Assembly: GCA_002493945.1 (NCBI GenBank) | Contig: DLAL01000085.1 | Location: 55,826 to 119,825 of the forward strand | Origin: Porphyromonadaceae bacterium UBA7048 | Lineage (GTDB): Bacteria; Bacteroidota; Bacteroidia; Bacteroidales; Muribaculaceae | Reading direction: 5' to 3' | DNA: 64,000 nt | Shown: positions 16,158 to 26,138 of the stretch, in pieces | Numbering within the stretch: the first letter of the stretch is position 1 | Layout: every line of letters begins with the position of its first letter | Notes under the pieces: model-generated | The model's input: only the letters and a program-made list of their open reading frames with translations | Told to the model about the DNA's origin: nothing | The model's database searches: none | Translations under genes and position numbers: made by a program

Positions 16158-18428
16158 TTATTTTATGGTCACAGTCTGCCTGCGGCTGCGCGGAGCCGAA
16201 GGCACTTCGATGATGATGCAGCGTGCGGCGGCATCGTAGAAAGGAGTCACGGCGCGGCCGTCGACAGTCACCTGCGAGGGTGCGTCGGCGTTGTACACCC
16301 TCAGAGTGTACGACCGCGTGGGCGACATGCCGGCATAGGTGCCGCGTACGGGCGAGAGGATGATTGTGGTCTTGCCCTTGGAGTACTTCTGCGAGAAGGC
16401 CGTGCGAGCGAACTCGGTGGCATAGTCTGCATTGTCGCCGGCGTCCTCGTAGAGGTCGAACTCACCGTCGGCTCCTGCCACGACATTGAGCACCATGCGC
16501 TCGGGGCGGTCGGTGGTGCTTGTGACAGAAGCGGGATTCATCGGGATGATGGCGCCCTTGCGGAAGAAGTAGGGATACTGGTCGAGTGTATAGTCGAGCG
16601 TCATGGCACGGCCGCCGTCGATGATGCGGTTGTGTGCAGGCGACCACCACTGGCCTTCGGGAAGCCAGAGTTCGCGCGAGCTGACGCCGTCGACGGATGG
16701 AGCGCCGATAGGAGCCACGAGAATATCGTCGCCGAAGTAGTACTGGTTGCGGCGCTCGTAGGCCTCGTCGGTCTCGGGATGCTCGTAGTAAAGCGGACGG
16801 CAGATGCCAATGCCGGTGTCATAGGTCTTGCGCGCCATGGTGTAGAGATAGGGGAAGAGGGCGTAGCGGAGGTCGATGGCATCGTTGATGGTGCCGAAGT
16901 TGTCGTACTTCCATATGCGGCGCTCGATGCGCGGGTCAGCGGTGGCATGAGTGCGGAAGATGGGGGTGAACACGCCGAACTGCACCCAGCGTGCCAGCAG
17001 CTCGGGATCGTTGGGCTCGTGCTCGCGCACCATGTGGCCGCCCAGGTCATGGCCCCAGTAGCCGTAGCCGACGTTCGACGCCGTCGACGTGAAGTAAGGC
17101 TCGGCCTCGAGGGTCTCGTAGTTGATGTACGTATCGCCCGAGAAGCCTATCTGATAGCGGTGGCTGCCCAGTCCGCCCCAGCGGTGGAAGATGACGGGAC
17201 GGCGGTCGGGACGGATCTGCTTCATGTCGTTGAAGAACACATGGTTGCACCACATGGTCTCGCCCAGACCGGGCACCTGGCGGTTGAGCATCCACTGCTG
17301 CCAGTCGAGCCACCAGAAGTCGACACCGCGGCGCTCGGTGGGACGGATGAAGCGGTTGAAGAACACGCGTGCGAACACCGAGTCATTGAGATTCCACTCC
17401 ACGGTCTTCTTCGATGCCGGGTCTATGCCCATGTCGCGCGCCACGTCAGCGTATATTTCCTCGTCGGCGCGGACGCCGTCGGCAGGATGGAGATTGAGAG
17501 CCGTGCGCAGACCCTGACTGTGCATGTAGCCGAGCAGGCTGTCAGGGTCGGCGATGAGATTGCGGTTCCAGGTCCAGCCCGTCCAGCCGCCGCGGCCTCC
17601 GGAGTTCTTCTCCGAGCCGTTGTAGTGCCAGTCCATGTCGAGAATCATGACGTCGGTCTTGATGTCGTGCTTCTTGAGCTCCTCGATGATGTCGCAGAAG
17701 TCCTTCGACGAGTACTCCTGATACTTGCTGTACCAGTAGCCGAAGATGTAGTCAGGCGGCAGAGGGATGTCGCCGGCGATGCGGGTGAAGTCCTTCACGG
17801 CGCGCTTGTAGTCGTGGCCGTAGCCCATGAAGTAGAGATCGATGGCGTCGGCATCGGCACGGGGAGCGACCCAGTCGAAGCCGCCGTCGCGAGGCTCGAG
17901 GGCGAGCGACGAGGAGCCGTCGGCACGCTTGAACGAGGGCGAATCGTCGATGACGGCCCAGCCCGAGCGCGACACCACGCCGTCCTCGAGTCTGGTCAGG
18001 TAGTCGTAGCCGTTGTTGCCGTCGAGGGTGCGGTATGTGCCCTTGAGGTTCTGAGAATCCTTCAGACCGGGATACCACTCGACAGGCTCGCCGTTGAGCT
18101 TCATGGTGACGGTGAGGTTCTCGCGGCTGTCAGGACGGGTGCCCTTGCGGTACTTCAGCGCGAGGCGGTCGGTGGTGATGTCGATGTAGCCGTTCCTGTC
18201 CTTGACAGAGTATCGCGGCACGGGGAGCTCGCGGTTCACCACCGAGAATGTGGCACGGTCCTCGAACTGTCCCGAGGGAGCGTACTCGATGCGGATCATC
18301 TCGGGTGTCAGTACGGTGAAGCGGGTATTTCCGTCGGTCACCACAGCTTTGGGATCGGCTTTCGGATTGAGAGCACCGGCGCTCAGGGCAAGCGCCCCGA
18401 GCACAAGTGCGAGAGTTTTGCGTAGCAT
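16158..18428 (-). CDS. GH31 alpha-glycosidase
   Basis: A secreted retaining alpha-glycosidase of 756 residues with signal peptide MLRKTLALVLGALALSAGA. The GH31 barrel is clear: 'TDVMILDMDWHYNG', 'GWTGWTWNRNLIADPDSLL', nucleophile D375 in FWWLDWQQW, and acid/base D432 in IGFSGDTYINYE, with 'PIFRTHATADPRIERRIWKY' and 'RYALFPYLYTMARKTYDTG'. A C-terminal DUF5110-like region follows ('GEFDLYEDAGDNADYATEF'). GH31 covers alpha-glucosidases, alpha-xylosidases and alpha-galactosidases, among others; the specificity cannot be fixed here. It lies between the membrane acyltransferase and the BNR enzyme in one operon. Confidence 0.92.
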   Translation of the reverse strand: MLRKTLALVLGALALSAGALNPKADPKAVVTDGNTRFTVLTPEMIRIEYAPSGQFEDRATFSVVNRELPVPRYSVKDRNGYIDITTDRLALKYRKGTRPDSRENLTVTMKLNGEPVEWYPGLKDSQNLKGTYRTLDGNNGYDYLTRLEDGVVSRSGWAVIDDSPSFKRADGSSSLALEPRDGGFDWVAPRADADAIDLYFMGYGHDYKRAVKDFTRIAGDIPLPPDYIFGYWYSKYQEYSSKDFCDIIEELKKHDIKTDVMILDMDWHYNGSEKNSGGRGGWTGWTWNRNLIADPDSLLGYMHSQGLRTALNLHPADGVRADEEIYADVARDMGIDPASKKTVEWNLNDSVFARVFFNRFIRPTERRGVDFWWLDWQQWMLNRQVPGLGETMWCNHVFFNDMKQIRPDRRPVIFHRWGGLGSHRYQIGFSGDTYINYETLEAEPYFTSTASNVGYGYWGHDLGGHMVREHEPNDPELLARWVQFGVFTPIFRTHATADPRIERRIWKYDNFGTINDAIDLRYALFPYLYTMARKTYDTGIGICRPLYYEHPETDEAYERRNQYYFGDDILVAPIGAPSVDGVSSRELWLPEGQWWSPAHNRIIDGGRAMTLDYTLDQYPYFFRKGAIIPMNPASVTSTTDRPERMVLNVVAGADGEFDLYEDAGDNADYATEFARTAFSQKYSKGKTTIILSPVRGTYAGMSPTRSYTLRVYNADAPSQVTVDGRAVTPFYDAAARCIIIEVPSAPRSRRQTVTIK

Positions 18429-18467
18429 ATGTGATAAGGTTTGGTTAGATTATCCATCAGGAGGAAG

Positions 18468-19604
18468 TCATGCCGCCGTGCGCTGGGCGGACACAAGATC
18501 CGGAAAGCCCTTGCCGGCACCGATGATCCACTTGCTGCCCGGCACGTAGGAGATGACCTTGGCCGTGAGGAAGCAGCAGACGAAGGTGACGACTGCAATC
18601 AGAGGTATGGCTCCGGCGACAGGTACCTGAAGGTCGACCTTTATGACCGACACCCAGTAGCCGAGCCAGAAGATGTGCATCAGATACATGCCGTAGCTGA
18701 GCTTCGACGTCTCGGTGATGACGGGGTTGGCGGCAGACTCGCCGATGCAGGAGAACACCAGGAAGCATCCGGCCGTGAGCACGAGGCAGTTCAGGGTGCA
18801 GAACGACCAGCCTATCTCAAGCTCGGGCGTGGGCTGGATGGTGCCGACCTCCACCTGGACGTAGAACGACAGGATGGTGGCTGCGGCTCCTATGAGCATG
18901 GCCGGAAGACCTACGGCCAGACGGCGCGCGCGGCTCCATGTGAGGTGCACGCGGATGTAATGGGCGAGCACTACGTAGCCGAGATAGCCCGAGAAGTACC
19001 ACAGCATGTGATATTCATTCCAGAAGCACTGGCCCCACACCTCGCCGAACCAGCGGGCCATGAAGGGCATGCAGGTCGACAGGGCGAAGACGGCGATGAA
19101 GAAAAGCTCCTCACGCGGCTTGGCCTTGCGCAGCCAGGGCGATATCATGGGGATGAACATATAGATGCTGATGAGCGGATACATGAACCACAGATGGCCG
19201 GCCAGCGTGGGGAAGTTGAGCAGGATGCGGCTCAGGTCGGTGAGGGATGTCTCGGCGTCGATCTGTCCCCAGAGCATAGGCAGCGTGCTGTAAAGCACCA
19301 TGAACACGAACATGGGAGGCAGGATGCGCAGGGCGCGCTTGCGGTAGAAGGTCCACATGGACTCGGTCTCCTTCATCGGCACGAGCAGATAGGCCGACAC
19401 GATGATGAACAGAGGCACGGACATGCGGGAGAAGCCGTCGTAGATCGACACCCACAGGCGGTCGGCCTCGCTCGCGAGGAGCGACCGGGGGCCGGCCATG
19501 TCAGTCGAGCCGGGCGCTCCGTAGAAGTTTTCGCTGGCGTGCACGAGTATCACCAGGAAGCAGGCGAACACGCGCACATAGTCTAAGAATACGATTCGTT
19601 TCAT
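18468..19604 (-). CDS. acyltransferase family 3 membrane protein within the PUL
   Basis: A 378-residue polytopic membrane protein of the acyltransferase-3 family, with opening KRIVFLDYVRVFACFLVILVHASENF and 'MSVPLFIIVSAYLLVP', about ten membrane segments and 'LWFMYPLISIYMFIPMI'. These proteins transfer acyl groups at the inner membrane, usually on surface glycans. Its stop is 39 bases from GH31, and its start lies one base after the GH32 stop (19606), so it is firmly in the operon. Such a gene is unusual inside a degradation locus: it may protect an imported oligosaccharide or modify the cell's own glycan. Confidence 0.85.
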   Translation of the reverse strand: MKRIVFLDYVRVFACFLVILVHASENFYGAPGSTDMAGPRSLLASEADRLWVSIYDGFSRMSVPLFIIVSAYLLVPMKETESMWTFYRKRALRILPPMFVFMVLYSTLPMLWGQIDAETSLTDLSRILLNFPTLAGHLWFMYPLISIYMFIPMISPWLRKAKPREELFFIAVFALSTCMPFMARWFGEVWGQCFWNEYHMLWYFSGYLGYVVLAHYIRVHLTWSRARRLAVGLPAMLIGAAATILSFYVQVEVGTIQPTPELEIGWSFCTLNCLVLTAGCFLVFSCIGESAANPVITETSKLSYGMYLMHIFWLGYWVSVIKVDLQVPVAGAIPLIAVVTFVCCFLTAKVISYVPGSKWIIGAGKGFPDLVSAQRTAA

Positions 19605-19605
19605 A

Positions 19606-21243
19606 TCAAATTCGGTTCCACACCGGTTCGACCCGGCTTATTTCAAGATTCTTAAATGTGAGGCGGTTGCCGCGGATGTAGAAGGAGTCCTGACCGGGAC
19701 GGCGCTCGCGGCCGAACGAGTAGCTGAAGAGGCCGCCTTCGACAAAGACCTCGGCCGATGCGCGGTCGACGAAGATGTCCACCGTCAGCTCCATGCTCGT
19801 GGGGTCGTCGGGCGAATACGGCATGCCGTTGAGCATGTTGCCGTTCATGTCGTAGTCCACCAGACGCGCTCCGCCCAGGCTGATGACGGCGTCGGTGGCA
19901 TGCGAGAGAGCTATGGTGGCCCTGATGCGGAGACCGTCGGGATTGTCGAACTGACGGAGGGTGCGCAGCGCTTCGTCCTGACTGAGATTCTGCCACGAGC
20001 CCAGAGGCATACAGAGGCTCTCCACCTCACGCACGGGCACCGAGACGAGGCGCACGCCGTCCTTGGTGGTGCGGAGCGACAGTTCCGTAGGCAGCAGCAT
20101 CTGGCCGTGGAAGGGCATGCCGGGATGGTCGATGCGGCTCCAGCCTATCTGTATGCGGCGGCCGTCGGAAGCCGGGATGTTGTTGAATGTCTGTGCGGCA
20201 TAGACAGAGCCTGCGCTGTAGCGGTGCTTGCCCGATACAGGGCTGAACACGGCGCCGTCGAAGTGGCCGAGCATATAGGTGCCCGAGGCTCCGTACATGA
20301 CCCACAGAGTGTTCGACGGGTCGCCGTCGACGGGCAGCTCAAAGAGCTCGGGGCACTCCCAGAAGCCGGTTACGTGGCTCTTGCGCTCCCAGGTGCGGAG
20401 GTCGGAAGAGTTGAAGATGGAGTGACCGTCGCGCTCGTTGAGCACCATGACGTAGCGGCCGTCCGAGTAGCGGAACACCTTGGGGTCGCGCGTGTCGCGC
20501 GAGTTCCACTCCTCCTTGCTGTCGATGAGCGGATTGGCCTTATACTTGGTGAAGGTGCGTCCGTTGTCGAGACTGTAGGCCATGCACTGGATCTGACGCT
20601 CGCCCGTCTCGCAGGTGTAGTAGGCGAGCATGGCCGGACGGCCCTTGCGGTTGAATCCGGCGAGATTGTCGGTGTCGATGATGGCCGAGCCCGAGAACAT
20701 GGTTCCGGTCTTGTCGGGGAATAGCGCGTCATCGAGTTCCTCCCAGTGCAGGAGGTCCGGGCTGACGGCATGTCCCCAGTGCATGTTCTCCCACTCGCGC
20801 TCGTAGGGATTGTGCTGGTAGAAGAGGTGATACTCGCCGTCGTGCCATATCAGGCCGTTGGGGTCGTTGATCCAGCCGCGAGCCGTGGTGAAGTGATACT
20901 GCGGACGGAGTGCCTCGGCATAGAGCGATGACGCGCCCACGATGGTATCGGCCACATATGCGGCGCCAAGGGCAGCCTCGGATATGTCACCTGAGACGGT
21001 GAGTTTCTTGCCTTTCAGGCGCGAGAGGTCCTTGAACACCCAGTAGTCGGGCTTGCCGTCGGTGAGGCGCACCACGAAAGGCATAGGGTCCATGCCGTCG
21101 GCCTCCATCATGAGCCTCACGCGCGGTGCGGAGTGCGACACGGGGATATTGAGATAGCGTCCCTTGACGGGAATGGTGCGCTCGGCCGCCGGCGACGGGA
21201 TAGCGAGAAGTGTCAGAAGGGGCAATACGATGAATCGCTTCAT
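19606..21243 (-). CDS. GH32 fructosidase (levanase/invertase-type)
   Basis: A secreted GH32 enzyme of 545 residues from the ATG at 21243 (MKRFIVLPLLTLLAIPSPAA, signal peptide); the longer start at 21312 lies inside the GH76 gene. The three GH32 acids are all visible: nucleophile D127 in WINDPNG, D253 of RDP in TRDPKVFRYSDG, and acid/base E296 in FWECPEL. The C-terminal beta-sandwich is present ('LTVDIFVDRASAEVFVEGGLFSYSF'). An N-terminal extension of about 100 residues before WINDPNG is a separate beta domain. GH32 enzymes cleave fructosyl bonds. Why one sits with GH76 is not clear. Confidence 0.92.
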   Translation of the reverse strand: MKRFIVLPLLTLLAIPSPAAERTIPVKGRYLNIPVSHSAPRVRLMMEADGMDPMPFVVRLTDGKPDYWVFKDLSRLKGKKLTVSGDISEAALGAAYVADTIVGASSLYAEALRPQYHFTTARGWINDPNGLIWHDGEYHLFYQHNPYEREWENMHWGHAVSPDLLHWEELDDALFPDKTGTMFSGSAIIDTDNLAGFNRKGRPAMLAYYTCETGERQIQCMAYSLDNGRTFTKYKANPLIDSKEEWNSRDTRDPKVFRYSDGRYVMVLNERDGHSIFNSSDLRTWERKSHVTGFWECPELFELPVDGDPSNTLWVMYGASGTYMLGHFDGAVFSPVSGKHRYSAGSVYAAQTFNNIPASDGRRIQIGWSRIDHPGMPFHGQMLLPTELSLRTTKDGVRLVSVPVREVESLCMPLGSWQNLSQDEALRTLRQFDNPDGLRIRATIALSHATDAVISLGGARLVDYDMNGNMLNGMPYSPDDPTSMELTVDIFVDRASAEVFVEGGLFSYSFGRERRPGQDSFYIRGNRLTFKNLEISRVEPVWNRI

Positions 21244-21250
21244 GGTCGGA

Positions 21251-22786
21251 TTATTTCTGCAGGTGTTTCTTGCCGTCGCGGATGTAGACGGTGTTCGGTG
21301 CCGGAGTGCCATCCACGGGGAGACCCTGCAGAGTATATGCGCGCGAGTCAGCCGAAGGAGCGGCCGTCACTGCGGAGACTCCGGCCTGAGCGGCAGCGGC
21401 GCGGCGCACGGCAAGACGGGCATACTCCGACGCGAACGCGAACTGGTGGAAGGGCTTGGTGACGGTCTCCTCGCCCCAGCCGTCAAGCAGATGTATGGGC
21501 AGGAAGCCGTCGCGGTTGTGGTTGTCATAGGCATAGTCGAGGAAGTACTCGGTGCTGTCGAGGATGATACCGGCCCTGGAACTGTCGCAGTACGGCTCTG
21601 CGTCGGCTATGCCGCGGACGAGCACGTCGTTGAACCACGTGTTGAAGCCCGACGTGGCCACATCATCAGTAATCAGCTCATATGCCTTGTGCTTGCGCTG
21701 GTAGCGTGCGAACTTGTTGAACGAACCATTGACCGACGCCGAAATGTCGTCGCGGTACCGTTCGTCGCCGCTGACGGCGTAGAGCTCGGCAGCACCGGCT
21801 ATCATAGTGCCCGTATTGTAGCTGAAGAAAGTGCCGGTGCGTCCGCCGCAGTCGATGTGGACGCGATAGCCGTTCTCGACACGGATGGTATTGTCGGCGC
21901 CCTTCATGTCGTAGTAGACGCCGTCGGCGCTGTACAGGTTCTCTTTCTGCCAGTCGTATATCCTGGCGGCGAAGTCGAGATACAGCTCCGAGCGCAGACG
22001 CATCTCGGACACGACAGCGTTCGAGGCGTCGCGGTAGCGGTATTCGACCTCCTCGTCGCGCTCCCGGCATATCTGCGAGAGCCATACCAGCGGCTGGATG
22101 GCAGGGGCATTGCTGCATGCGTGCTTGGAGTTGTAGCCCGGACCCCATGTGATGCCGCCGTACTCCTTGCCGTCGGCGTCGCGCCAGCAGTCCCATCCGT
22201 CGATGATGTAGTCGGCCAGATGTATGGCCGTCTCGAGATACTCCTCCTTGTCGGTGAGGCGGTAGGCGCGGATGAGTTCGCGGCAGAGCCACATCTGGTC
22301 GTCGTAGACGTTCTCGATACCCTGCACGTTGGCAGTGAAGCGCGTGGACGAGCGGTGCACGGCATAGGGTTCCCACTGTCCGCCGGAAGTGGCGTAGGAC
22401 GACAGGGTGAGCTTGCCGCGGTAGTAGTCGAGATTGTAGACGAGACGGTCAAGACGCTCCACGTAGTCGTCATGCCTTGCTTCATATAGCTCCGGTGCGA
22501 TACTGCGCGTGGCCTCGAGAGCCTCGAGTATCGAGCAGTGCGCCTCGATGGCGGCAGTGTAGGGCCATACGTCGCAGGTGCCTGCCTGATGTTGTGTGGA
22601 GGTGTCGTAGGTGTCGGCCAGACGGCTGTTGACAGCGCGGCCCGAATAAGCCCCGTCATACGAGGCGTCGGCGATGGCCATGGCACGCTCGAGGTCGGAC
22701 ACCGCCCGGGCTGCGTCGCCGCTGTCGGCAGCGAAGACTGCCGCAGCACTTCCAAGTATCAGAAAAGGTATTGCGAATTTTTTCAT
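21251..22786 (-). CDS. GH76 alpha-1,6-mannanase-like protein (SusCD operon)
   Basis: A secreted 511-residue protein from the ATG at 22786 (MKKFAIPFLILGSAAAVFAA). It has the (alpha/alpha)6 barrel of GH76 with the catalytic Asp pair D162-D163 in ENVYDDQMWLCRELIRAY, and 'GGITWGPGYNSKHACSNAP'. GH76 enzymes cleave the alpha-1,6-mannan backbone of fungal mannan. The C-terminus (YTLQGLPVDGTPAPN, YIRDGKK) resembles the sorting-like tail of the protein at 38961-41720. It follows the DUF1735-type lipoprotein and precedes GH32 by seven bases. Confidence 0.9.
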   Translation of the reverse strand: MKKFAIPFLILGSAAAVFAADSGDAARAVSDLERAMAIADASYDGAYSGRAVNSRLADTYDTSTQHQAGTCDVWPYTAAIEAHCSILEALEATRSIAPELYEARHDDYVERLDRLVYNLDYYRGKLTLSSYATSGGQWEPYAVHRSSTRFTANVQGIENVYDDQMWLCRELIRAYRLTDKEEYLETAIHLADYIIDGWDCWRDADGKEYGGITWGPGYNSKHACSNAPAIQPLVWLSQICRERDEEVEYRYRDASNAVVSEMRLRSELYLDFAARIYDWQKENLYSADGVYYDMKGADNTIRVENGYRVHIDCGGRTGTFFSYNTGTMIAGAAELYAVSGDERYRDDISASVNGSFNKFARYQRKHKAYELITDDVATSGFNTWFNDVLVRGIADAEPYCDSSRAGIILDSTEYFLDYAYDNHNRDGFLPIHLLDGWGEETVTKPFHQFAFASEYARLAVRRAAAAQAGVSAVTAAPSADSRAYTLQGLPVDGTPAPNTVYIRDGKKHLQK

Positions 22787-22879
22787 AACGTATGCAAAGG
22801 TACGAAAAAAAAGCGGAGAGCCGCACGTCATGACGGTATGCTGTCACCCTGCAAGACTCTCCGCGATATAATTACAGAT

Positions 22880-23932
22880 TTAGAAAATTATCTGATCCTC
22901 CTCGGGCATCTGAGTGTTGAGTTTACGTTCCATAGTCATGGTGCCCACTACATTGTAGTCGATGGTCGAACCGGGAGCCGAACGGTAGTCGGTGAAGGTA
23001 TAGTCGACGTCGTTGATGATGAGTGTGCGGCGCATGATGTAGGTCTGCACTTCGTCAGGAGCCTCGATGATGGTGTACGTAGCGGTCTTGTTCTGCACGA
23101 AGTTCATCTCAGGATTGTCGCACGAGAGTGTGACAGTGCCGCGCATGCCGCCCTCCTCGTAGGGAGTGAAGGTGGCGTACACCTTGAACGACTTGCGGAG
23201 AAGGCTGCGCTCGTTGAACGTGCCGGCATAGAAGAACACCGTGTTCTGGTCCACCACGTATGTCTGCACGGTGGTCATGGCGCCGGGTTCGTTGTCGACC
23301 ACGCCGCCCGATACGATGTAGAACTTCATGTTCGAAGCCTCGAACACACCGGAGAAATCGGTGTAGGGAAGGACTCGGAGCATGGCCGTAGCGTAGTTCT
23401 TGCGCGGATGGCGGAGATAGTTGTCGCTCTCGGCCACCTTCAGGGGAAGGACATAGCGGTCAGAGAGGTCGATGCCGTTGAAGTCGAAGCGGATGTTCAG
23501 GAGAGCCTGGCTGTCGCCCTTGCGGACGGTGACGGTCTCGGGATATGAAGCGTATGCCGACATGTCCTGATACCAGAGCTCCTTGCGGTTGTCGCTGAAG
23601 CGCTCGCGGTTGAGGGTCTCAAGCGTATCCGAGGGGACGATGCGCACCTCGATGTCGCCGGGAGTGACGGTGGTGCCGCTGACCATGACGGGGAGCTTGT
23701 ACTCCGACAGACCTGTGCCTCCGAACTTGGGATTGCCGTCGGCGTCGACACGCGTGAAGGGGACGTACACCGTGGTGACACCCACGCTGGATCCTTCGGT
23801 GTCAAGGGGAGCCTTGAAGCTGATATAGTGCTCGTACTGCTCGTCGTCGGTGATTTCGGTGCACGATGCCGCGAGCATCATGGCGGCGCAGCCGGTGAGC
23901 AGATATTTCGATATTATATTGTACTTGCGCAT
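22880..23932 (-). CDS. DUF1735-type surface lipoprotein (SusE-position glycan binder)
   Basis: A 350-residue lipoprotein from the ATG at 23932 (MRKYNIISKYLLTGCAAMMLAASC, lipidated Cys24). The N-terminal part has the BT_3987-like DUF1735 beta-sandwich look ('SVGVTTVYVPFTRVDADGNPK', 'LPVMVSGTTVTPGDIEVRI', 'RYVLPLKVAESDN'), and the C-terminal part resembles DUF4361/DUF4973 domains ('DFSGVFEASNMKFYIVSGG'). Such proteins sit right after SusD and bind glycan at the cell surface. It is 33 bases after SusD and followed by GH76. Confidence 0.82.
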   Translation of the reverse strand: MRKYNIISKYLLTGCAAMMLAASCTEITDDEQYEHYISFKAPLDTEGSSVGVTTVYVPFTRVDADGNPKFGGTGLSEYKLPVMVSGTTVTPGDIEVRIVPSDTLETLNRERFSDNRKELWYQDMSAYASYPETVTVRKGDSQALLNIRFDFNGIDLSDRYVLPLKVAESDNYLRHPRKNYATAMLRVLPYTDFSGVFEASNMKFYIVSGGVVDNEPGAMTTVQTYVVDQNTVFFYAGTFNERSLLRKSFKVYATFTPYEEGGMRGTVTLSCDNPEMNFVQNKTATYTIIEAPDEVQTYIMRRTLIINDVDYTFTDYRSAPGSTIDYNVVGTMTMERKLNTQMPEEDQIIF

Positions 23933-23965
23933 TGTAGTTTTCCTTTGATAATTAGACATCAGTCA

Positions 23966-26122
23966 TTAGTCGTTGTACTGCCAGCCGGGGTTCTGGACAA
24001 GGTTGTGGTTGCGCTTGAGCTCATTCTTGGAGATGGGCCAGAAGTACATCTTGTCGGAGAATACGGTGGGGAGGCTGTAGACGGGGACGATGCGCTGGAA
24101 TTCGTCCTGCTGACGGTTGGTCATCATGACGTTGCAGCCGTATACGGGCTTGGATTCCTCAACGGGGGCGTCCATCCAGCGGCGGAGGTCATAGTAACGC
24201 TTGCCTTCGCCGAGAAGCTCGATCATGCGTTCGCGCTTGATCTTGGCGCGGAGCACCGACTGGCTGGCATACTCGGCCTGAGTGTAGTCGGGAAGACCGG
24301 CACGGCAGCGTACGGGACGGATACCGCGCTTGATTTCGTTGACGTCACGGCTGACAGAGTAGGTCTTGGAGCCGTCCCACGAAGGCACGCTGTAGGTCGA
24401 AGTGAGCTCGTTGAGAGCTTCGGCGTACATCAGGAGAATGTCGGCATAGCGGATGGCGGGCTCCCACTTCTTGACGATATTGTCGTAGTCCTCGCCGTTG
24501 CGGTTGGTGCGGTAGTCGTTGGGGTGAACCCATTTCTTGCAGCCGATGCCTGTGCGGAGGTAGTAGGGGTTGTTGGTGTAGCCGTTGTTCAGAGCCGTGG
24601 TAGAACCATCGGACGACGATGTGGTCGTGCCGCGCCAGTAGAATATCTGCATGTAGTTGTTGGAGTGCAGAGGATTGGCGTCCCACCAGTACGAGCCGTT
24701 GAAAGCCACGGACGCATAGAAGCGCGGTTCGCGGTCGGCATACTGCATCGACACGCCGGGGCCGAGGGGCGGGAACTTGGTGTAGGCATTCTCACCGCGG
24801 CTGGTGGTCCAGCCCTGCGGACGCTCGCTGCCGTCGCCGCCGTTCATCTCGCTGTCCTTGCCGGGCACGTCCTCGCCGGCGCTGGTGTAGAATGCGTCGA
24901 CCATCTTCTGCGTCAGGCCGTGGCAGTTGAAGCCGTTGAGTGTGGTGGGCAGCTCGTGCGATACGAAACCGCAGATGTTGCGGTGGTCTTTGCTGGCGGC
25001 ATTGTAGCCGCGGCTGAAGATAATCTCAGAGTTGTCGAGGTTGGCCACGCCGTTGAAGAAGTCGCGGTACGACAGATAGGGGTCGATATCGGCGTATCCT
25101 TCGGGCCAGTTCTTCTCGGAGAAGTCGCCGTCCTGATAGGGAGTGATGGTCTTGGGATAGCCGGTGCGGCGGTTGTCCACGGTGTTGACACCGACATGAT
25201 AGAGCTCGTAGTTGGCCTCGCACTCGATGACGTCGCGGCAGGCGGCTGCGGCGCGCGCCCACTTGGATTCGTCATAGGTCAGCGAGAGGAGCTGGGTGCC
25301 GTCGCGGTTCACCAGAGTCTTAGCGAAGGCGTCCGAGACTGACGAGGGATGTTCGCCGTTGGCGAGCTGGCCGTTGGCCAGGGGGCTGGCGGCATAGAGG
25401 TAAGCCAGTGCACGGGTGGCCAGAGCGGCACCCTTGGTAGGACGCACGATGTTCTCCATGCTGGTGTTGCCCTGGAAGCGGCTCCATGACTGGAGTTCGT
25501 CACAGGCCCTGAGCATCTCGGAAGAGATGAATTCGGCCACTTCCTCGTAAGAGCTGCGTGCATAGGCGAGATCTTCGTAGTCAAGCATGTAGTCAGCGCC
25601 TTCGTCAGGCATGATAGGCACAGGACCGTACTTGCGGAGGAGGAGCCAGTAGTAGTATGCGCGGACGAAACGTGCCTGACCCTTCATGTCGAGGATTTCC
25701 TCACGGGTGAGTTTGTCGTTGCGGTCCACATTGTGGATGAATACAGAAGCCTGGAAGATGCCCTTGTAGGCATTGGACCATGCGGTGGAACCCCACTCTT
25801 CATCGTAGTCGCCCTGCTTGAAGGAGGCGTACGAGTCGGTCGAGCTGAACGACTGGTAGGTGTTGTCGCGGTCGCCGTAGTACATGTCGTCGGCAAAGCA
25901 GTGCACGCCCACGGCGTTCTGTTCCTTGGTGACGCAGTCAGCAAGGTCGTCCTTGAGGAATACGAACGACTGGGTGAGCCAGTTGTGGGTCTGGCTGATG
26001 TCGGTGAATACCGATTCGAGCGTACGGCGGTCGTCGAAGTACTTGTCTGCGTCGAGGGTATCCTCACACGAAGGGAGGAAAGCGGCAAGGGCGAGCACCG
26101 GTATCGTTATATATTTTTTCAT
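23966..26122 (-). CDS. SusD/RagB-family nutrient-binding lipoprotein
   Basis: A 718-residue outer-membrane lipoprotein, MKKYITIPVLALAAFLPSCED with lipidated Cys19. It forms the lid on the SusC transporter. Family features are 'QARFVRAYYYWLLLRKYGPVPIMP', 'WARAAAACRDVIECEANYEL', 'EIIFSRGYNAASKDH' and the C-terminal 'KIKRERMIELLGEGKRYYDLRRW' followed by 'YFWPISKNELKRNHNLVQNPGW'. At 718 residues it is longer than the usual 500-600, with extra loops in the middle. It starts 16 bases after SusC. Confidence 0.95.
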   Translation of the reverse strand: MKKYITIPVLALAAFLPSCEDTLDADKYFDDRRTLESVFTDISQTHNWLTQSFVFLKDDLADCVTKEQNAVGVHCFADDMYYGDRDNTYQSFSSTDSYASFKQGDYDEEWGSTAWSNAYKGIFQASVFIHNVDRNDKLTREEILDMKGQARFVRAYYYWLLLRKYGPVPIMPDEGADYMLDYEDLAYARSSYEEVAEFISSEMLRACDELQSWSRFQGNTSMENIVRPTKGAALATRALAYLYAASPLANGQLANGEHPSSVSDAFAKTLVNRDGTQLLSLTYDESKWARAAAACRDVIECEANYELYHVGVNTVDNRRTGYPKTITPYQDGDFSEKNWPEGYADIDPYLSYRDFFNGVANLDNSEIIFSRGYNAASKDHRNICGFVSHELPTTLNGFNCHGLTQKMVDAFYTSAGEDVPGKDSEMNGGDGSERPQGWTTSRGENAYTKFPPLGPGVSMQYADREPRFYASVAFNGSYWWDANPLHSNNYMQIFYWRGTTTSSSDGSTTALNNGYTNNPYYLRTGIGCKKWVHPNDYRTNRNGEDYDNIVKKWEPAIRYADILLMYAEALNELTSTYSVPSWDGSKTYSVSRDVNEIKRGIRPVRCRAGLPDYTQAEYASQSVLRAKIKRERMIELLGEGKRYYDLRRWMDAPVEESKPVYGCNVMMTNRQQDEFQRIVPVYSLPTVFSDKMYFWPISKNELKRNHNLVQNPGWQYND

Positions 26123-26138
26123 GATGGAGTGTCAGGAA

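Noticed and set aside
16020..18425. 801-codon plus-strand ORF opposite GH31
   Set aside because: It is an antisense shadow of a well-supported GH31 gene in GC-rich DNA. The translation is low-complexity (V/A/G/E/R-rich) and has no family motif.
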